Positions 22,984 through 34,076 of a stretch of 64,000 bases of DNA are shown piece by piece. The notes under the pieces are model-generated. The model made no database searches. It was not told the origin of the DNA and worked only from the letters and a program-made list of their open reading frames with translations. Position numbers and translations under genes: made by a program. The DNA is taken from NCBI GenBank assembly GCA_023231475.1, contig JALJEE010002436.1:1-64000 (forward strand). The letters run 5' to 3'. The stretch comes from Seison nebaliae. Its lineage: Eukaryota; Rotifera; Pararotatoria; Seisonacea; Seisonidae. Every line of letters starts with the position of its first letter. The stretch's first letter is position 1.

Positions 22984-25900
22984 TGTGAATTGGTTAATAA
23001 ATGACACGAATCGATACGTATCTGAAACGACGTTATTCTTTGACGAAAAAAAAAACGTATGAGAGTTGTTGAATGAGAGGAACGGATAAAAAGCGCAAAT
23101 TTATTTATAGTACAAAATATGGAGCTCGAGTTGTTGTTGGGAGGAGAATGATCAAATTACATTTTCATTCTCAGAATAAAAGATGAAGAAGAAGAAAAGA
23201 AGAAGAAGGAAAGAATTGTCGTCATAATATTCTGAGAGAATTGAGAAGGTATAGATTTCTTTCTTTTCTTTTAAATCGAACTAAAAAAAATTAGACTATT
23301 AATAAAGTTCTTAACAACATGTCGATGAAGAAGAGAGTGTAACTATGATGTTGTCTTTCCCTTGACTACCATTCAAACGTGAAGGAGATGATTATGTTAG
23401 ATAAGAAGATATTGAAATTCTTTTCAAAAATTTTATTCCATCGAAAAAATGAAAAGGAAATATTCGTTAAAACAACAGTGGACGATTCATTTATCTGATG
23501 ACACGTTCTGAGAAAGAAATCGTCAAGTTCATGGAATGAAAGAAGAAAGGACGAAACAATTTTGGGAGAAGAGAAGTTTCGAGAGATTTGTTAATGGTAT
23601 TGGAAGAACTTCATCTATCTTCTCCCATGTTTTACATATCGAATATGTCGCTATCAATTCTAACTTTTTTTTATGTCACACATAAAATATTCGTCTGTTC
23701 AATTTGAAATCATAAGAATTCTTTTCCTTCCAGTTACCATGACGTCTTCTAATGACATCGATGATGACTAATGTAATACTGTGAATGATCTGCTGACAAT
23801 TGAGGTATGAAATACATATCTTCTCCATTATACCGTTGCTGGCAACAACGTTGAATGATGACATTGCTCCCTGAATAACATCATTGTCTGTGGAATATAT
23901 TTGTGATGACTTAGGACAGATATAGAACAAGAAGAAAACTCAACAATCGTTGACAGATCTCGAATGAGGAATGATGAGTGATGATTAAGGGGAAACATGA
24001 ATAAACAACAATTAGAGGACGTCTACAACTTTGGGAGGAATGAGATGTTTATCTTAAAGAAATAAATGCATGAATTAAAGTCGGTTGTTGGCAACATGAA
24101 ATTATAAAGTTTGAATTCTAAAATATTATTTTAGTTAACTATTGTGCAATTGGGGACGAGAATATTCGTTCTAATACAATCATTTTGCAGTTTGGTGATA
24201 AACAGTTGCTAATGACAATCTGTTAGTAGTTTTCCTCAACAATTCCTTTCGTATTGTGTCTTCATAAAAAATAAGAAGTCAAATGACAATGAAGATACAC
24301 TTAACAACCGTCGTCATGGCAACAGTAGTGAAACGGTTGAATATCAAAGTAAACATAAACCTATCTGCCGGTTACCATAAGCACATATACCCATTACATA
24401 AAGCACTTCAATATTTGCATCTCAATTCCTTTAATTCATCCAGACCGATCAATGAATTAGAAACATGTGAAAAGAAGACAATCCATAATTAGTAACTGTA
24501 GGGAACAATCCAAATTTGAATGTTCTTGCTCATGTTTTTTGAGTGAAGTTTATAAGGAATAAACTCACAACGAAAAACAATCAATTGACTCCCCCTTATT
24601 ACTGTAAGTCTTGTTGTCATCGTTTCAATTTCAGTTGGAGATACTGGGAAAAAGAAATTGTTTATTCATTTAAACATCATACTACTTACACATGTTACTG
24701 TCCATCGCCAGAGTAACAACAATAATATGTAGGGGAGATTGACTCCCAATGGAAGATGAAACATAATTTTCCGATATCTTTTAATTTATTTTCACCTCTT
24801 TTAAGAATGCATTCAATTTCATCTTTCTTAATTATTTTCTCTTGTCACTGTCATGTTTTGTAAGGGTATCCGGTAAAAAAAGTAGATCAACTATTGAATA
24901 TGATAGTAAGGAATTGTTTACTCGTCATTATTCTTTTAAATGATGTTGGAGCATTCTATCAATTTATCTATTTTGTCGTCGATGAATTCTCTATTTTCCT
25001 TCTCATGTCTAATCTCCATCATTGCCTCTAAAGATCCTCTTGCTTTCATCTTATTTGTCATTAGAGGAAATTCATTTGTCTAATCTATTCGAGAATAATC
25101 TAATAAGATCGAGAAAATTTCATTATAAAATTTTCATTTCCGTCCGAAGGAAAAGTGAAGATGTTACTTCATATTAAATTTTTTCATTGTCAATCAAAAC
25201 AGTAATTATACCTTCCCAAATCCTTCATAAATGATCGTTATCGAATTTAGTTGTACTAGCACAAACTACTACCTGATAGTTCGCATTACATGTTTAGTAA
25301 TATTCGACAATTCGACGAAATTGGATGAAGAAGAGTTTCTCGGTTTAGCGCGGATATTATTGGAAACCTCAGCACTAATGCTAAATGAGTCGATCTTATT
25401 ATTTCGGTAGCTGGTAAAGTCAAGATATTCCGCAATCTATTTTCCTTATGAGGAAATCATTCCACAGAAACACTGTGTTACAAAATCCACTGCTCGAATA
25501 AACTATGCAGAAACGATAAAGAGAAACCGTAAGGAGTTAATTAATTGCCGATATTTTATAATAAATAAACATAATAAACTGTTATAAATCGAGAATTGAC
25601 AATTGATTAATAACAGACTTTCTAATAATTGTCTGATAATGTTTAATTCTAAAAATTTCAGGAAAGAATGTCACAAAGTGTTTGACTTTTAATTTCTTCT
25701 AGAACTTATATCTTTAATTTTTTAGAGCTAAATTGTGTTTACTCAAATCATGGACATATTGCTTAATTTGCATATTTTAAATGCTTAATTTGAATGACTG
25801 ATACACTTGTGAGTCAAACTTATAAACTGGTGATGTTTTCAACAATGTAAGTTTAAAATGAGTTTGCTAAAGACTAATAGAATTATAATTTCATTTATTC

Positions 25901-26325
25901 AGTTTAACATCAGATGTTACATCTGTTGTTATATTAACTCACATATAGTTATTCATATATAGTTCTCTACTGATGAATTACAATTATTTTAAGATAAAAA
26001 TTATAAGATTTATAAAAATTAATTGTTAGTTTCATAAGAACATTAATATAATATAATGTTGTCAATAATCAATGAAAATTTAGTGATTAAAAATTTTAAC
26101 TGTTCTAACTTAAAATAAATATAAACATAAATTGGAATAAGGATTAGACTATATTAATCGAACAAAACCGTTCTTTGAAGGTATCTTAAGTTCAGATAAG
26201 GGGTGATAAAAATTTATTTTAATTTTATATTTATATTTTAAATATACCAATTTTCCAAATTCTAAGCTCATTAATTATTACTCATTTATAATAGTTGTTC
26301 TAATTAACAAAAGAGCAATTCCTCC
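22984..26325. other. 3.3-kb gene-poor region between divergent genes
   Basis: No supportable gene on either strand. Short purine-rich runs (AAG/GAA around 23185-23215) and A/T-rich spacer only. It separates the minus-strand CxxC gene from the plus-strand mRpL27 gene, so both promoters should be inside it. Confidence 0.45.
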
Positions 26326-26984
26326 ATGTTGTCGAATGGACTAAATTTCGTGAGAAATTCTTATAAGATTCTTTCTCCTACTTCTCTCTCGTTGAATTTG
26401 ATTCGAGGAAAGAAGAAGAAAGCTGGTGGATCGACGAGGAATCAGAACACGAACAAAACAAGAGGAAAAAATCGAAGACTTTACGTAGAAGACGGAGAAT
26501 GGGTAGAACGAGATTATATGTTGGTGAAACAACTCGGTCTCAATTATTATCCAGGAGAGAATGTTAATTTGAAAGTCATTGCAAGTTCCCAACTCTCTCA
26601 TTTCTCCTTTAGGTGATATATAATCGATGGACACATTCAATTTATGCAGCCATTCCTGGTCATGTTATTATTAGTACGGAAACGTTAGATCCCAATTCCA
26701 CATCACCGGTACGGAATTATGTGGATAATATGAATCGATTATTAAACGAACAGAAAGAAATGGAACGATCGTTAATGTCTGATTTAAATGAAGAAGAAAT
26801 GACAGATAAGAACGAAATGGAAGAAAAGAAAATTAAGAGAAATTTTATCCACGTAATTCCTCCCTCCATCACCACACAACAATTGATTGCGTGGAAGAAT
26901 AGTGAACGTTGTCATGGAGAGAAATTAAAAATTGAATCAGTCAATTCGGATGATCGAAGAACATTCTTTACTTTAATAAATTGA
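26326..26984 (+). CDS. mRpL27: mitochondrial large-subunit ribosomal protein bL27m
   Basis: Two exons, 26326-26574 and 26613-26984, joined in phase 0 by a 38-bp intron, 206 residues. bL27 lines the peptidyl-transferase region of the ribosome; this is the mitochondrial form. After a mitochondrial-type leader (about 28 residues) comes the family hallmark KKKKAGGSTRNQ, then GKNRRLYVEDGEWV, LGLNYYPGENV, and after the splice YAAIPGHVIIS, matching bL27m. The C-terminal FIHVIPPSI corresponds to the FVHVVPAKP segment of human MRPL27. It is longer than human MRPL27 (148) because of a Glu/Met-rich insertion at about residues 123-165. The intron starts GTCATT, an exception to the local GTT preference. 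The stop is only 47 bases from the start of the next gene. Confidence 0.93.
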
Positions 26985-27031
26985 AAATTGATATTTTCAT
27001 AAATTATTTTTTTATCAGATTTCCTTTCGTT

Positions 27032-27536
27032 ATGAGAAATAGAAAGAATAAGAATAATACTCATTATCCATTTAACAATTTGATACCAGGAGCGTCACTA
27101 AATACGACAATGTATAAAATTTATAAAGGACCACGAATCAGAGAAGGTTCGAAAATTTCTCTTCATAAAGTTTCAAATAATAATTTTATTTTTTTTAGAT
27201 TATGAAACAGAAGAAGAAAGGAAGGATGATTGTAATAAATTACCATCGGAAGAGAACGACGTGATAATATTAAAATCAGATAATTCGAAGATGAAAATGG
27301 GATGTGAAGAAGAACCGATCGTATTGTCAAGTGAGGAAGAAATGATAGATGTGGAAGAAGAATGGAGGAAAGAAATGAAGAAGAAACGTCAACGAGAGAA
27401 AAGAGAAATTGAACGGAAGAAATTGGAGAAAATAAAACAAAAACAAGTAAATAAAGAAATAAATAGTGGAATAGATATTGTCGTTCAAACAACATCAAGA
27501 TTATTTAACTCAAAAGTAAAAAGTGGGAAATGTTGA
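27032..27536 (+). CDS. unknown small acidic/coiled-coil protein
   Basis: Two exons, 27032-27146 and 27199-27536, phase 1 junction, 150 residues. The N-terminal 38 residues contain an apparently ordered block (HYPFNNLIPGASLNTTMYK, then IYKGPRIREG). The middle is acidic (EEPIVLSSEEEMIDVEEEW) and merges into a Lys/Arg/Glu-rich helix of coiled-coil type (about 95-130). I do not recognise it; a small nuclear complex subunit would fit the composition, but that is a guess. The ATG lies 16 bases after a strong acceptor-like sequence (T-tract then CAG at 27018) and 47 bases after the mRpL27 stop, so the two may be co-transcribed. Confidence 0.6.
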
Positions 27537-27623
27537 GAATTTTCTAGGGCTTAACTTTCTTGAATTGGAATGACCTTCACGTAATTTTATTCGTCAATCA
27601 ATTTGGAATGAAAGAGAAATATG

Positions 27624-28592
27624 TTATTCGTTTAATGATTTCGCCACACCGCAACCCATTGCAATTCCCGATATCTATGAAACAAATATGAAAATTTTAA
27701 GGAATTTTAAAAATTTAAAACTTCTATTACCACCGCGATCGCACATATAACAATTAAACCGACGAATGTCTTATAATAGGTAAAGAAACCGACATAACAA
27801 TTTTTCACACAAAGTTTTTTCTACAAAAATTTCCATAAAGTTTCAACCAATCATTCGCTACTAACACTACAAGAACGACAGGAATCTGGTATGGCTTCTC
27901 CATTTTTCGTATAATCTTCTTTACCTCGAACGCCGCAACATTTCTAGAAAAGAAATTAATTTTTAAGAAAAAAATTCAAATAACAAATTTGATTTGCATT
28001 TGATCAATATCATTCCGTTTCTCCGCTTTCAACTTACTGTATCGTTTCATATTATCGCGCCATTCAGTCAAGAATTTTCCTTTCTGAAATATTGAAAATA
28101 ATAATTGATAATTAATTGTTAATAATAATGGGAACTTTCGACAGATAATATCCACAAACGCCAATAACGCCGATTGTTGCGAGAAGGAAAATGATACATA
28201 AAGCGACATACTATATGAATAAAAGAGATGAATAAAATGAAGGGATAAAATCGTTAACGGTATACATTAGACATGGTGATTTTAATGCTGTGGCACATAG
28301 AACTAATATGGCTGGTATGATCAATCCGATACCTATAGCGATGCAGAAACTGCCGAGAACAGCAAGTGCACCTTCCTCACTCTTCACTGTATCAGCGAGA
28401 GTTAAAGAGAAGTTACCAATTTTAATATCTTCCAATTCTGATTTGTGATGGACAACAATATATATACCATATCCCAGAACAACACAACCAGTAATCTGAA
28501 AAGAGAAATATTTCTAATTTTAAATGAGAACTAACGAGAAATATGGAATTAAAAATAATCATGCAAGCCTTCGAACATGTTCCTCCGCACAT
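27624..28592 (-). CDS. tetraspanin (paralogue A)
   Basis: Seven exons on the minus strand: 28592-28536, 28495-28259, 28210-28136, 28083-27985, 27943-27866, 27820-27722, 27674-27624, all joined in phase 0, giving 231 residues. Tetraspanins are four-helix plasma-membrane organisers. Helix 1 follows a Cys-rich N-terminus (MCGGTCSKAC), helix 2 is the segment around LGSFCIAIGIGLIIPAIL, helix 3 is ALCIIFLLATIGVIGV, helix 4 is FVGLIVICAIAVVIE. The large extracellular loop carries the family signature KCCGVRG, then PDSC and two further Cys (SKKLCVKNC), four or more disulfide cysteines in total. The short intracellular tail ends KSLNE. The orthologue within the family cannot be assigned. A related gene with matching exon lengths lies at 31085-32109. 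Confidence 0.93.
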
Positions 28593-28716
28593 TTTTTCCT
28601 ATTATTTAAAAAAGATTTTTATTGAACCCAATTTTTATTTTGGATGGATATTATTCAATTTTATTATCTACATTTAGATGTCTTTCTTTTAAGCGTGACG
28701 GTGAAGCAAATAGAAT
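28593..28716. promoter_or_regulatory. candidate bidirectional promoter, tetraspanin A / mRpS21
   Basis: Only 124 bases separate the two divergent start codons (minus-strand ATG at 28592, plus-strand ATG at 28717), so both 5' UTRs and core promoters must share this interval unless one gene starts inside the other. No TATA box is obvious. Confidence 0.5.
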
Positions 28717-29079
28717 ATGGCGCATAATTTGAAATTTCTTTCGCGCACACTTCTCACTAAGAACAATGACGTCGAAATAACAATGCGCGTTCTAAATAAG
28801 TTTTCCTCTAATTTCTCTTTATTCAAATTTGAAAATATTTTGACGAAGAACTTTGAATAAAGAGAAAGTATTGGAAAATTATCGTCGATGGCAATATTAT
28901 GAGAAGCCGTGTAGACGTCGAATTAGATTGAATTTCGAAAAGTTAATTTCTCTCTTTATTTTATCTTAAGAATTATGTGGTATAGATGTAAGAAAATTTA
29001 TGATAGTGATATGCAAAAGAAGATTAAATTCGTCATGAAGAAACATCGACCATCACCATGGCCATGGAATGAATTCTGA
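28717..29079 (+). CDS. mRpS21: mitochondrial small-subunit ribosomal protein bS21m
   Basis: Three short exons, 28717-28799, 28849-28941 and 28986-29079, phases 2 and 2, encode 89 residues (human MRPS21 has 87). The exons are too short to stand out as long open frames. Conserved landmarks: MAHNLKFLSRT at the start, RVLN, then the diagnostic YYEKPCRRR, the junction FEKCKKIYDSDM, and KKIKFVMKKHRPSPWP at the end. bS21m is an rRNA-binding subunit of the mitochondrial small ribosomal subunit. The spacing between landmarks equals that of the human protein, which fixes both splice sites (49- and 44-bp introns). It lies between two tetraspanin genes, head-to-head with one of them, and its stop is 182 bases from the convergent PDHX stop. 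Confidence 0.93.
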
Positions 29080-29174
29080 AAGGAATTTTATTTAGACTCT
29101 CAAAATGTTTCTATTTCATAAAATGTTCTTGTCATTTGAACGTTAAATTAATTATTTCCTTAAAAGAATTTCGT

Positions 29175-29180
29175 AATAAA
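29175..29180 (+). terminator. candidate polyadenylation signal of mRpS21
   Basis: AATAAA about 95 bases after the mRpS21 stop, inside the 182-base gap to the convergent PDHX gene. Confidence 0.4.
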
Positions 29181-29261
29181 TTAGATAAGACAAAGAAATT
29201 TCGGGATGATTTTCAAAAGTAATTGAAAAGTAAATGAGAAAATAATTAAAGTGAGAAACGA

Positions 29262-30732
29262 TTATAATCGATCAACTAATAATTCTTTATTATTAATCGA
29301 TTCACTATTTAATATCGATTCGTCATTAACGACCATTTGTAATGTTGATAAGAATGTTGATGCTTCCACTTCATTCACGATATTTCTGTTATATGATAAA
29401 GTTATTCGTAGACGAGGGAAAAATTTTAATTGTTCTGTTGATTGATCAATGTCGACGTCTTGACGAATTCCTCCTAGAGCGAGAATTGCACGTTGTGGTG
29501 GATTGATGACTGCTGTAAAATGAGATATACCAAACATTCCCAAATTTGAAATGGAGAATGTTCCACCTTGGAACTCATCTAATTTCAAATTATTCGATCT
29601 AGCTCGATAAGCTAAATCTTTTAAAGTTGATGAGATTGTTGAAACAGAAGAACAAAATTTATCTTTGACAATTGGAGTGATCAATCCGTTATCAGTAGCA
29701 ACTGCAATTGATATATCGGTGGAGTGGGAAATCTGATCTGAATTACCATTAAGTTGTGGAACTCTCTTTAATGATTCTGATACACATCGAATAATATAAT
29801 CGTTAATTGAAATTCTCTCACTTTTGGATTGAAGTGATGAATTATAAATTTTACGACATTTCATTATAGTCGTCATTGGTAGATCGATTGTCTGATATTC
29901 GTGAGGAATCGTTTCTTTTGATAAGGTGAGACGTTGTGCTATTACTTTTCTCATCGAACTTAAAGAAATTTCTTCAATTGATCGGTTATCTAATGATTTC
30001 GTTTCCATCGAACTTATTTTTTGTTGTGATTTTTCTATTTTAATTTGTTTCGTTTCTTTCGTCAAATAATTAACAACATCATTTTTCGTCAATGTTTTGA
30101 AGGGACCAGATGCTTGTAAATGTTCTATATTCAATTCATTTTCTTCTATCAATCTTCTGGCGGCTGGTGAAATTAAATGAATTTCTTTTGAATTTGTTTC
30201 TTTTATTTTTTCTGTCATTGTCGCTGAAGTAGAAACATGTGAAGATTTTTCTGAAGAAGAAGTTGATATTTCAATATCATCAATTTTGACTGATTCCCAA
30301 TCGTCACCACTCTCTACCATCACACCAATTAATTCACCAACTTTTATTTCACCTGAATCTTCATTTTTCTTCAAAAATCATCAATAGAATTTACTTAATG
30401 AAATTTTGAGTTATAACCAGAATTTTCGCTAATATTCCATCTTCTTCAATTTCCATTCCGACGATAGTTTTATCCGTTTGAATTTCACATAATATATCAC
30501 CGGCAAATACTTCGTCACCCTCTTTCTTCTCCCATTTGGTGATGGAGCCGATCTCCATCGTGGGAGATAATGATGGCATTTTCAGCGGAATCTGATCTAT
30601 AATTAAAATTGTTGGGAGCATCTTCAATGAAAAAAATTAACCATACATGATCCATGATGTTGAAAAAGGACTCGAAAGAGTTTTATGCAAATTAGACCAT
30701 TGTTTGTATTTGATATTCTTCAAATAATTCAT
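29262..30732 (-). CDS. PDHX: pyruvate dehydrogenase complex component X (E3-binding protein)
   Basis: Three exons on the minus strand, 30732-30642, 30596-30418 and 30368-29262, phases consistent, 458 residues. PDHX tethers dihydrolipoamide dehydrogenase (E3) to the pyruvate dehydrogenase core in the mitochondrial matrix. Order: leader of about 30 residues rich in Lys/Ser; lipoyl domain ([11 protein letters not shown], lipoyl-lysine motif TDKT, then GDDWESVKI); E3-binding domain ([11 protein letters not shown]); acyltransferase-like domain ([39 protein letters not shown]). In catalytic E2 subunits the end of this domain reads DHRVVDG with the active-site His; here it is YNRNIVNE, so His and Asp-Gly are lost. 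That, and the GDDW motif, point to PDHX rather than DLAT. Length is close to human PDHX (501 with leader). Confidence 0.92.
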
Positions 30733-31084
30733 TTTCGTCGAAGAATTTTTTCACGGGAGAAAGCTTCCAATTTAAAATATCTAATATCAAATGAAAACAA
30801 TTCTAATTCATATTAAGCCACTAGGTCTAAGAAAACTACATTTATTTCGATATTTCTTATAATAATTTAACATATCATCAATCGATTATTTGATGATTTA
30901 TTTCCTAATAATTAGGAAAAATTATGAAACTTTATTGATGGAAATTGAAGAAATGTTAAGTTTATTTCTATAAAGAATTTCTACATTTCTATCTGTTTTT
31001 GAATCATTTTAATGTTTTCCCATTATTTTTTTTCATGGAAAATTTAGAGAAGCAAGTAACTGTTTCCCGAAAAATGGTAATCTA
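30733..31084. other. intergenic spacer, PDHX to tetraspanin B
   Basis: A/T-rich, 352 bases, no coding sequence seen. Both neighbours are on the minus strand, so it should contain the PDHX promoter and the tetraspanin B 3' UTR. Confidence 0.5.
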
Positions 31085-32109
31085 TTATTTTGGCACAAGT
31101 AGATTAGGATTCATTGAAGCAACTTCAGTTTTACTGAACTTCTTTATACAATAAATACCCAAACCGACTCCAATTATCTATAAATAAATATAATTAATAT
31201 GCAGAAAAAATAATTTAAAATGAACTTCCACAACAACAGCTAAGACGATGATCGCAATGGATATGACGAACAATTTTTGATTTTCGTAAAAAGCACCATA
31301 ACATGTCTTCTTACAGATTTTCCCCTACAAACAATTTTTAAATTTGAAATGAACGAATTTGAGAGATAACATCACAAGTTTTACAACTTTCTGGTATATC
31401 CTGTGAATAATCAGTATAATCTTGGGGACCACTAGCACCACAACATTTCTTCATATATTTATTAATAAGATAAATTCGAGAAATTGTCTAACGAATTTTT
31501 CCTGCAATACATCGATATCCTGTCTGATAGTTTCATTCAAACTATTATATTGATGCATATGGTCGGTGGCCGATCGTAAATAAGACGCTTTCTTTTTTTA
31601 AATTTATTTTCTCAATTTAAAAAAAAATATTAACTCGATGTAATTTATGTGACAAGACACCTATCATTACCACCGATCCGATAAGATAAACGAGACAAAG
31701 CGTTACATACTAAATTTTCAAATGCCATTAATATTTATGTTTGAGAGATTGAAAAAGGAAACTAGAATCATAAGAGTTTTCGATTCGTTCGATGCTGCAC
31801 ATATGACCAAGAGTGCGGGAATGCACATTCCAAGTCCGAAAATCGCCATAAATATTCCTACAACTGCCATAGCCATCTTTTCATTTTGAGCAGCATTCTC
31901 AACTATTTTCGTAAAATCGCCGTCTGTAAAGTCGGTGAGAGCTTTCCGATTTTTTATGACGACATAAATTCCCACAACGAGACATGTTAGACCGATTATC
32001 TAAAAAATTAATTTAATTTGAATGTCTCCCTCGGAAAGTTTTAAAAGGTAACGAGAAAGATTGAATTAAACACTATCAAGCAAGTTCTAGTAATTTTTGC
32101 TCTCGCCAT
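31085..32109 (-). CDS. tetraspanin (paralogue B)
   Basis: Seven exons on the minus strand: 32109-32053, 31999-31763, 31709-31635, 31591-31493, 31448-31371, 31324-31226, 31177-31085, all phase 0, 245 residues. The first six exons have exactly the lengths of paralogue A (57, 237, 75, 99, 78, 99 bases). Helix 1 (TRTCLIVFNSIFLIIGL) resembles paralogue A closely; helix 2 (VVGIFMAIFGLGMCIPALL), helix 3 (VTLCLVYLIGSVVMIG) and helix 4 (FVISIAIIVLAVVVE) are clear. The large loop has KCCGASG, PESC and KICKKTC. The tail is longer than in A and ends NLLVPK. The pair is an old tandem duplication by structure; sequence identity outside helices and Cys motifs is modest. Confidence 0.92.
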
Positions 32110-32543
32110 ATTCTTCACTTAAACAATCTGTTCTTTCGATTCTAACTTATACAACATCTTTTATATCATTGCGCGTATTATATAACAAATGCGCTCTCAA
32201 TATTCTATTGTTCTTTTTTGATTGTTCAAAAAAAAATGATTAAATAATTAGAAAATTAAAAAGAAGAAATTGAAAAAAGTTTTAAGACGTTCACCTAAAA
32301 ACAAATATTATTCATAATTTATGATTTTTTCCTTTAAATTTAATTTTGTTAAAAGAAATGATTATCCTAAAAATTTGATTAACATATGAACGATTAATAT
32401 TCGATTATAAAAATATATTTTTAAATAATTAAATTTCTGAAATGAAACAACTGAAAAGAAAAGAATTAAAATAACAAAATTTTGATTAAAACTATAATTG
32501 TAACAATTGTTTGGTTGCTATGTTAACATTATAATGTAATATT
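32110..32543. other. intergenic spacer
   Basis: 434 bases, very A/T-rich, no coding sequence. It should include the promoter of tetraspanin B (starting at 32109, minus) and the 3' end of the following minus-strand gene. Confidence 0.5.
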
Positions 32544-33237
32544 TCATAAGAAACTTTTTTGTAAATTTTCGATAGATTTCCCAATTCGTAGTTTTCTTCT
32601 TCGGTTGCTAATCCGTCTAATCGTTGCATCATCAATATATTGAGAACTTTCGCTTTCTGATGGGTCGATGAGATATTTTGGAGGTGGATGATGAACACTT
32701 CGTTCTCCACACAATGTTTTGGTTGATGAGGATAAAAGTGAATATTCGTCATTACTTCTTTGCAATTCTCCACAAATCGACTACCGGAAATTTATAATTA
32801 AATAATTAAATATAAAATATTGCAAGAACTTGAAGATTAGACATATAATTCAGATCTTCTTTTAACAAATATGAATCGACAGATCCACGACGACCTAAAT
32901 GGAAATTTACGACTAAACTATGAGAGAAATGAATAACATTCACTTAAATTCTCAAATGATTTGTGTAAGAAATTGTTGGAATCGATGGAGGTGACCGTCT
33001 CGAAACTGCCCGTGTTAATCTCAGAACTTTCTTCATAAACATCCTTCGGATAATTGTTGGAAGATATTTCGAAATCGATTTCAGATAAAGATCCTTCCGT
33101 CATCGTCTAATAGAAAGTGAATGGAATTGTGTTTGAAAAAGAGAAATTCCGGTAAATGATTTAAGAGAAATTTCGAATAACATTCGTACTTGAAAGTTCT
33201 TCGATTTTTCCTTTCGTCGATGTTTCCTGATAGTCAT
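32544..33237 (-). CDS. unknown small Ser/Arg-containing protein
   Basis: Reconstructed from four exons on the minus strand: 33237-33190, 33106-32944, 32894-32830, 32780-32544; phases agree and give 170 residues. The N-terminus is basic (MTIRKHRRKEKSKNF), then acidic and Ser-rich (SLSEIDFEISSNN), then NLSRRGSVDSYLL, HHPPPKYLIDPSESESS and a basic C-terminus (RRISNRRRKLRIGKSIENL). RRGSVDS and RRISNRRR look like basophilic-kinase sites. No family recognised. Two of the three donors are GTA/GTG rather than GTT, so the model is less secure than its neighbours; a longer 5' part is possible. A competing frame at 32492-32773 was rejected because only the frame used here joins to the upstream exons. 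Confidence 0.5.
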
Positions 33238-34076
33238 AAATGTCGATCTAACGAATGTTTTTATTGTTTCCCAAATGAATTTTAAGATGAGAGGAGATTA
33301 GAGATATTTGTTGTTTTTATTGTAAACAGAAGTTCGTAAGTTAACATGAATGAGAAAAGCTACAGGAAATGTTATAAAATGATATGATGGAAGTGCAAAG
33401 AAATAATCTAATGGCAATGAAATTATTTGGAAATTCAACCGGATATATAATTTTATTGAAATATCGATAAATAATTTAGAGTTCGTTCTAGCGGGAGAAA
33501 TGTTGTTCGAACGACTGAAATGAAGAATTAAAAGAAATGATTCATTTAAATTATTGAGGGCGAAGGATGAAAAAAAAAAGAATAATCGATCCGATTCTTT
33601 TTATTTTCGAGTGAAGAAATGGATTGCTATTGTTACGGGTGCTACCTCTCAGTGCCAATGAATTGCGTATCTAATTCTTCTAATAAATGTAGAAGAATCG
33701 TATTATCAATCGTCAAATGACACGTAAGTGAATTGGTGTTTATGTTTGCGGTACATGTCCAGATGTTTATTTACAGTGATTCGCATGAAATAGAAGGAAG
33801 AGAATTGAGAGAAATTATTCAGTTAAAGTAAATTTAGATTATTGGCAGAATGCTGTCGATTGATTGGAATTGTCTAATAATGTGTCGTTGAAATGGGTAC
33901 GAGGCAATGATGGCACACAGATGGAACAAAGAAGAAATGATATTTTTCGAGTAGTAGTCAATGGAGATCCATGGAAATAAAACAGCCAAGAAAGTTAATT
34001 TTTTGTCATTGATGGAAATGATAATTGGAAAGTCGAACAAAAGTAGGATTGAAATTAACAAACAGAAGAAACAAAA
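33238..34076. other. intergenic spacer
   Basis: About 840 bases with no coding sequence I can support. A 75-codon Ile/Phe-rich frame at 33834-34061 (minus) has no start context or family resemblance and lies in the likely 3' UTR of the following minus-strand gene. Confidence 0.45.

Noticed and set aside
32492-32773. 93-codon minus-strand frame overlapping the gene at 32544
   Set aside because: Different frame of the same exon; it does not join in phase to the upstream exons, whereas the frame ending at 32544 does.
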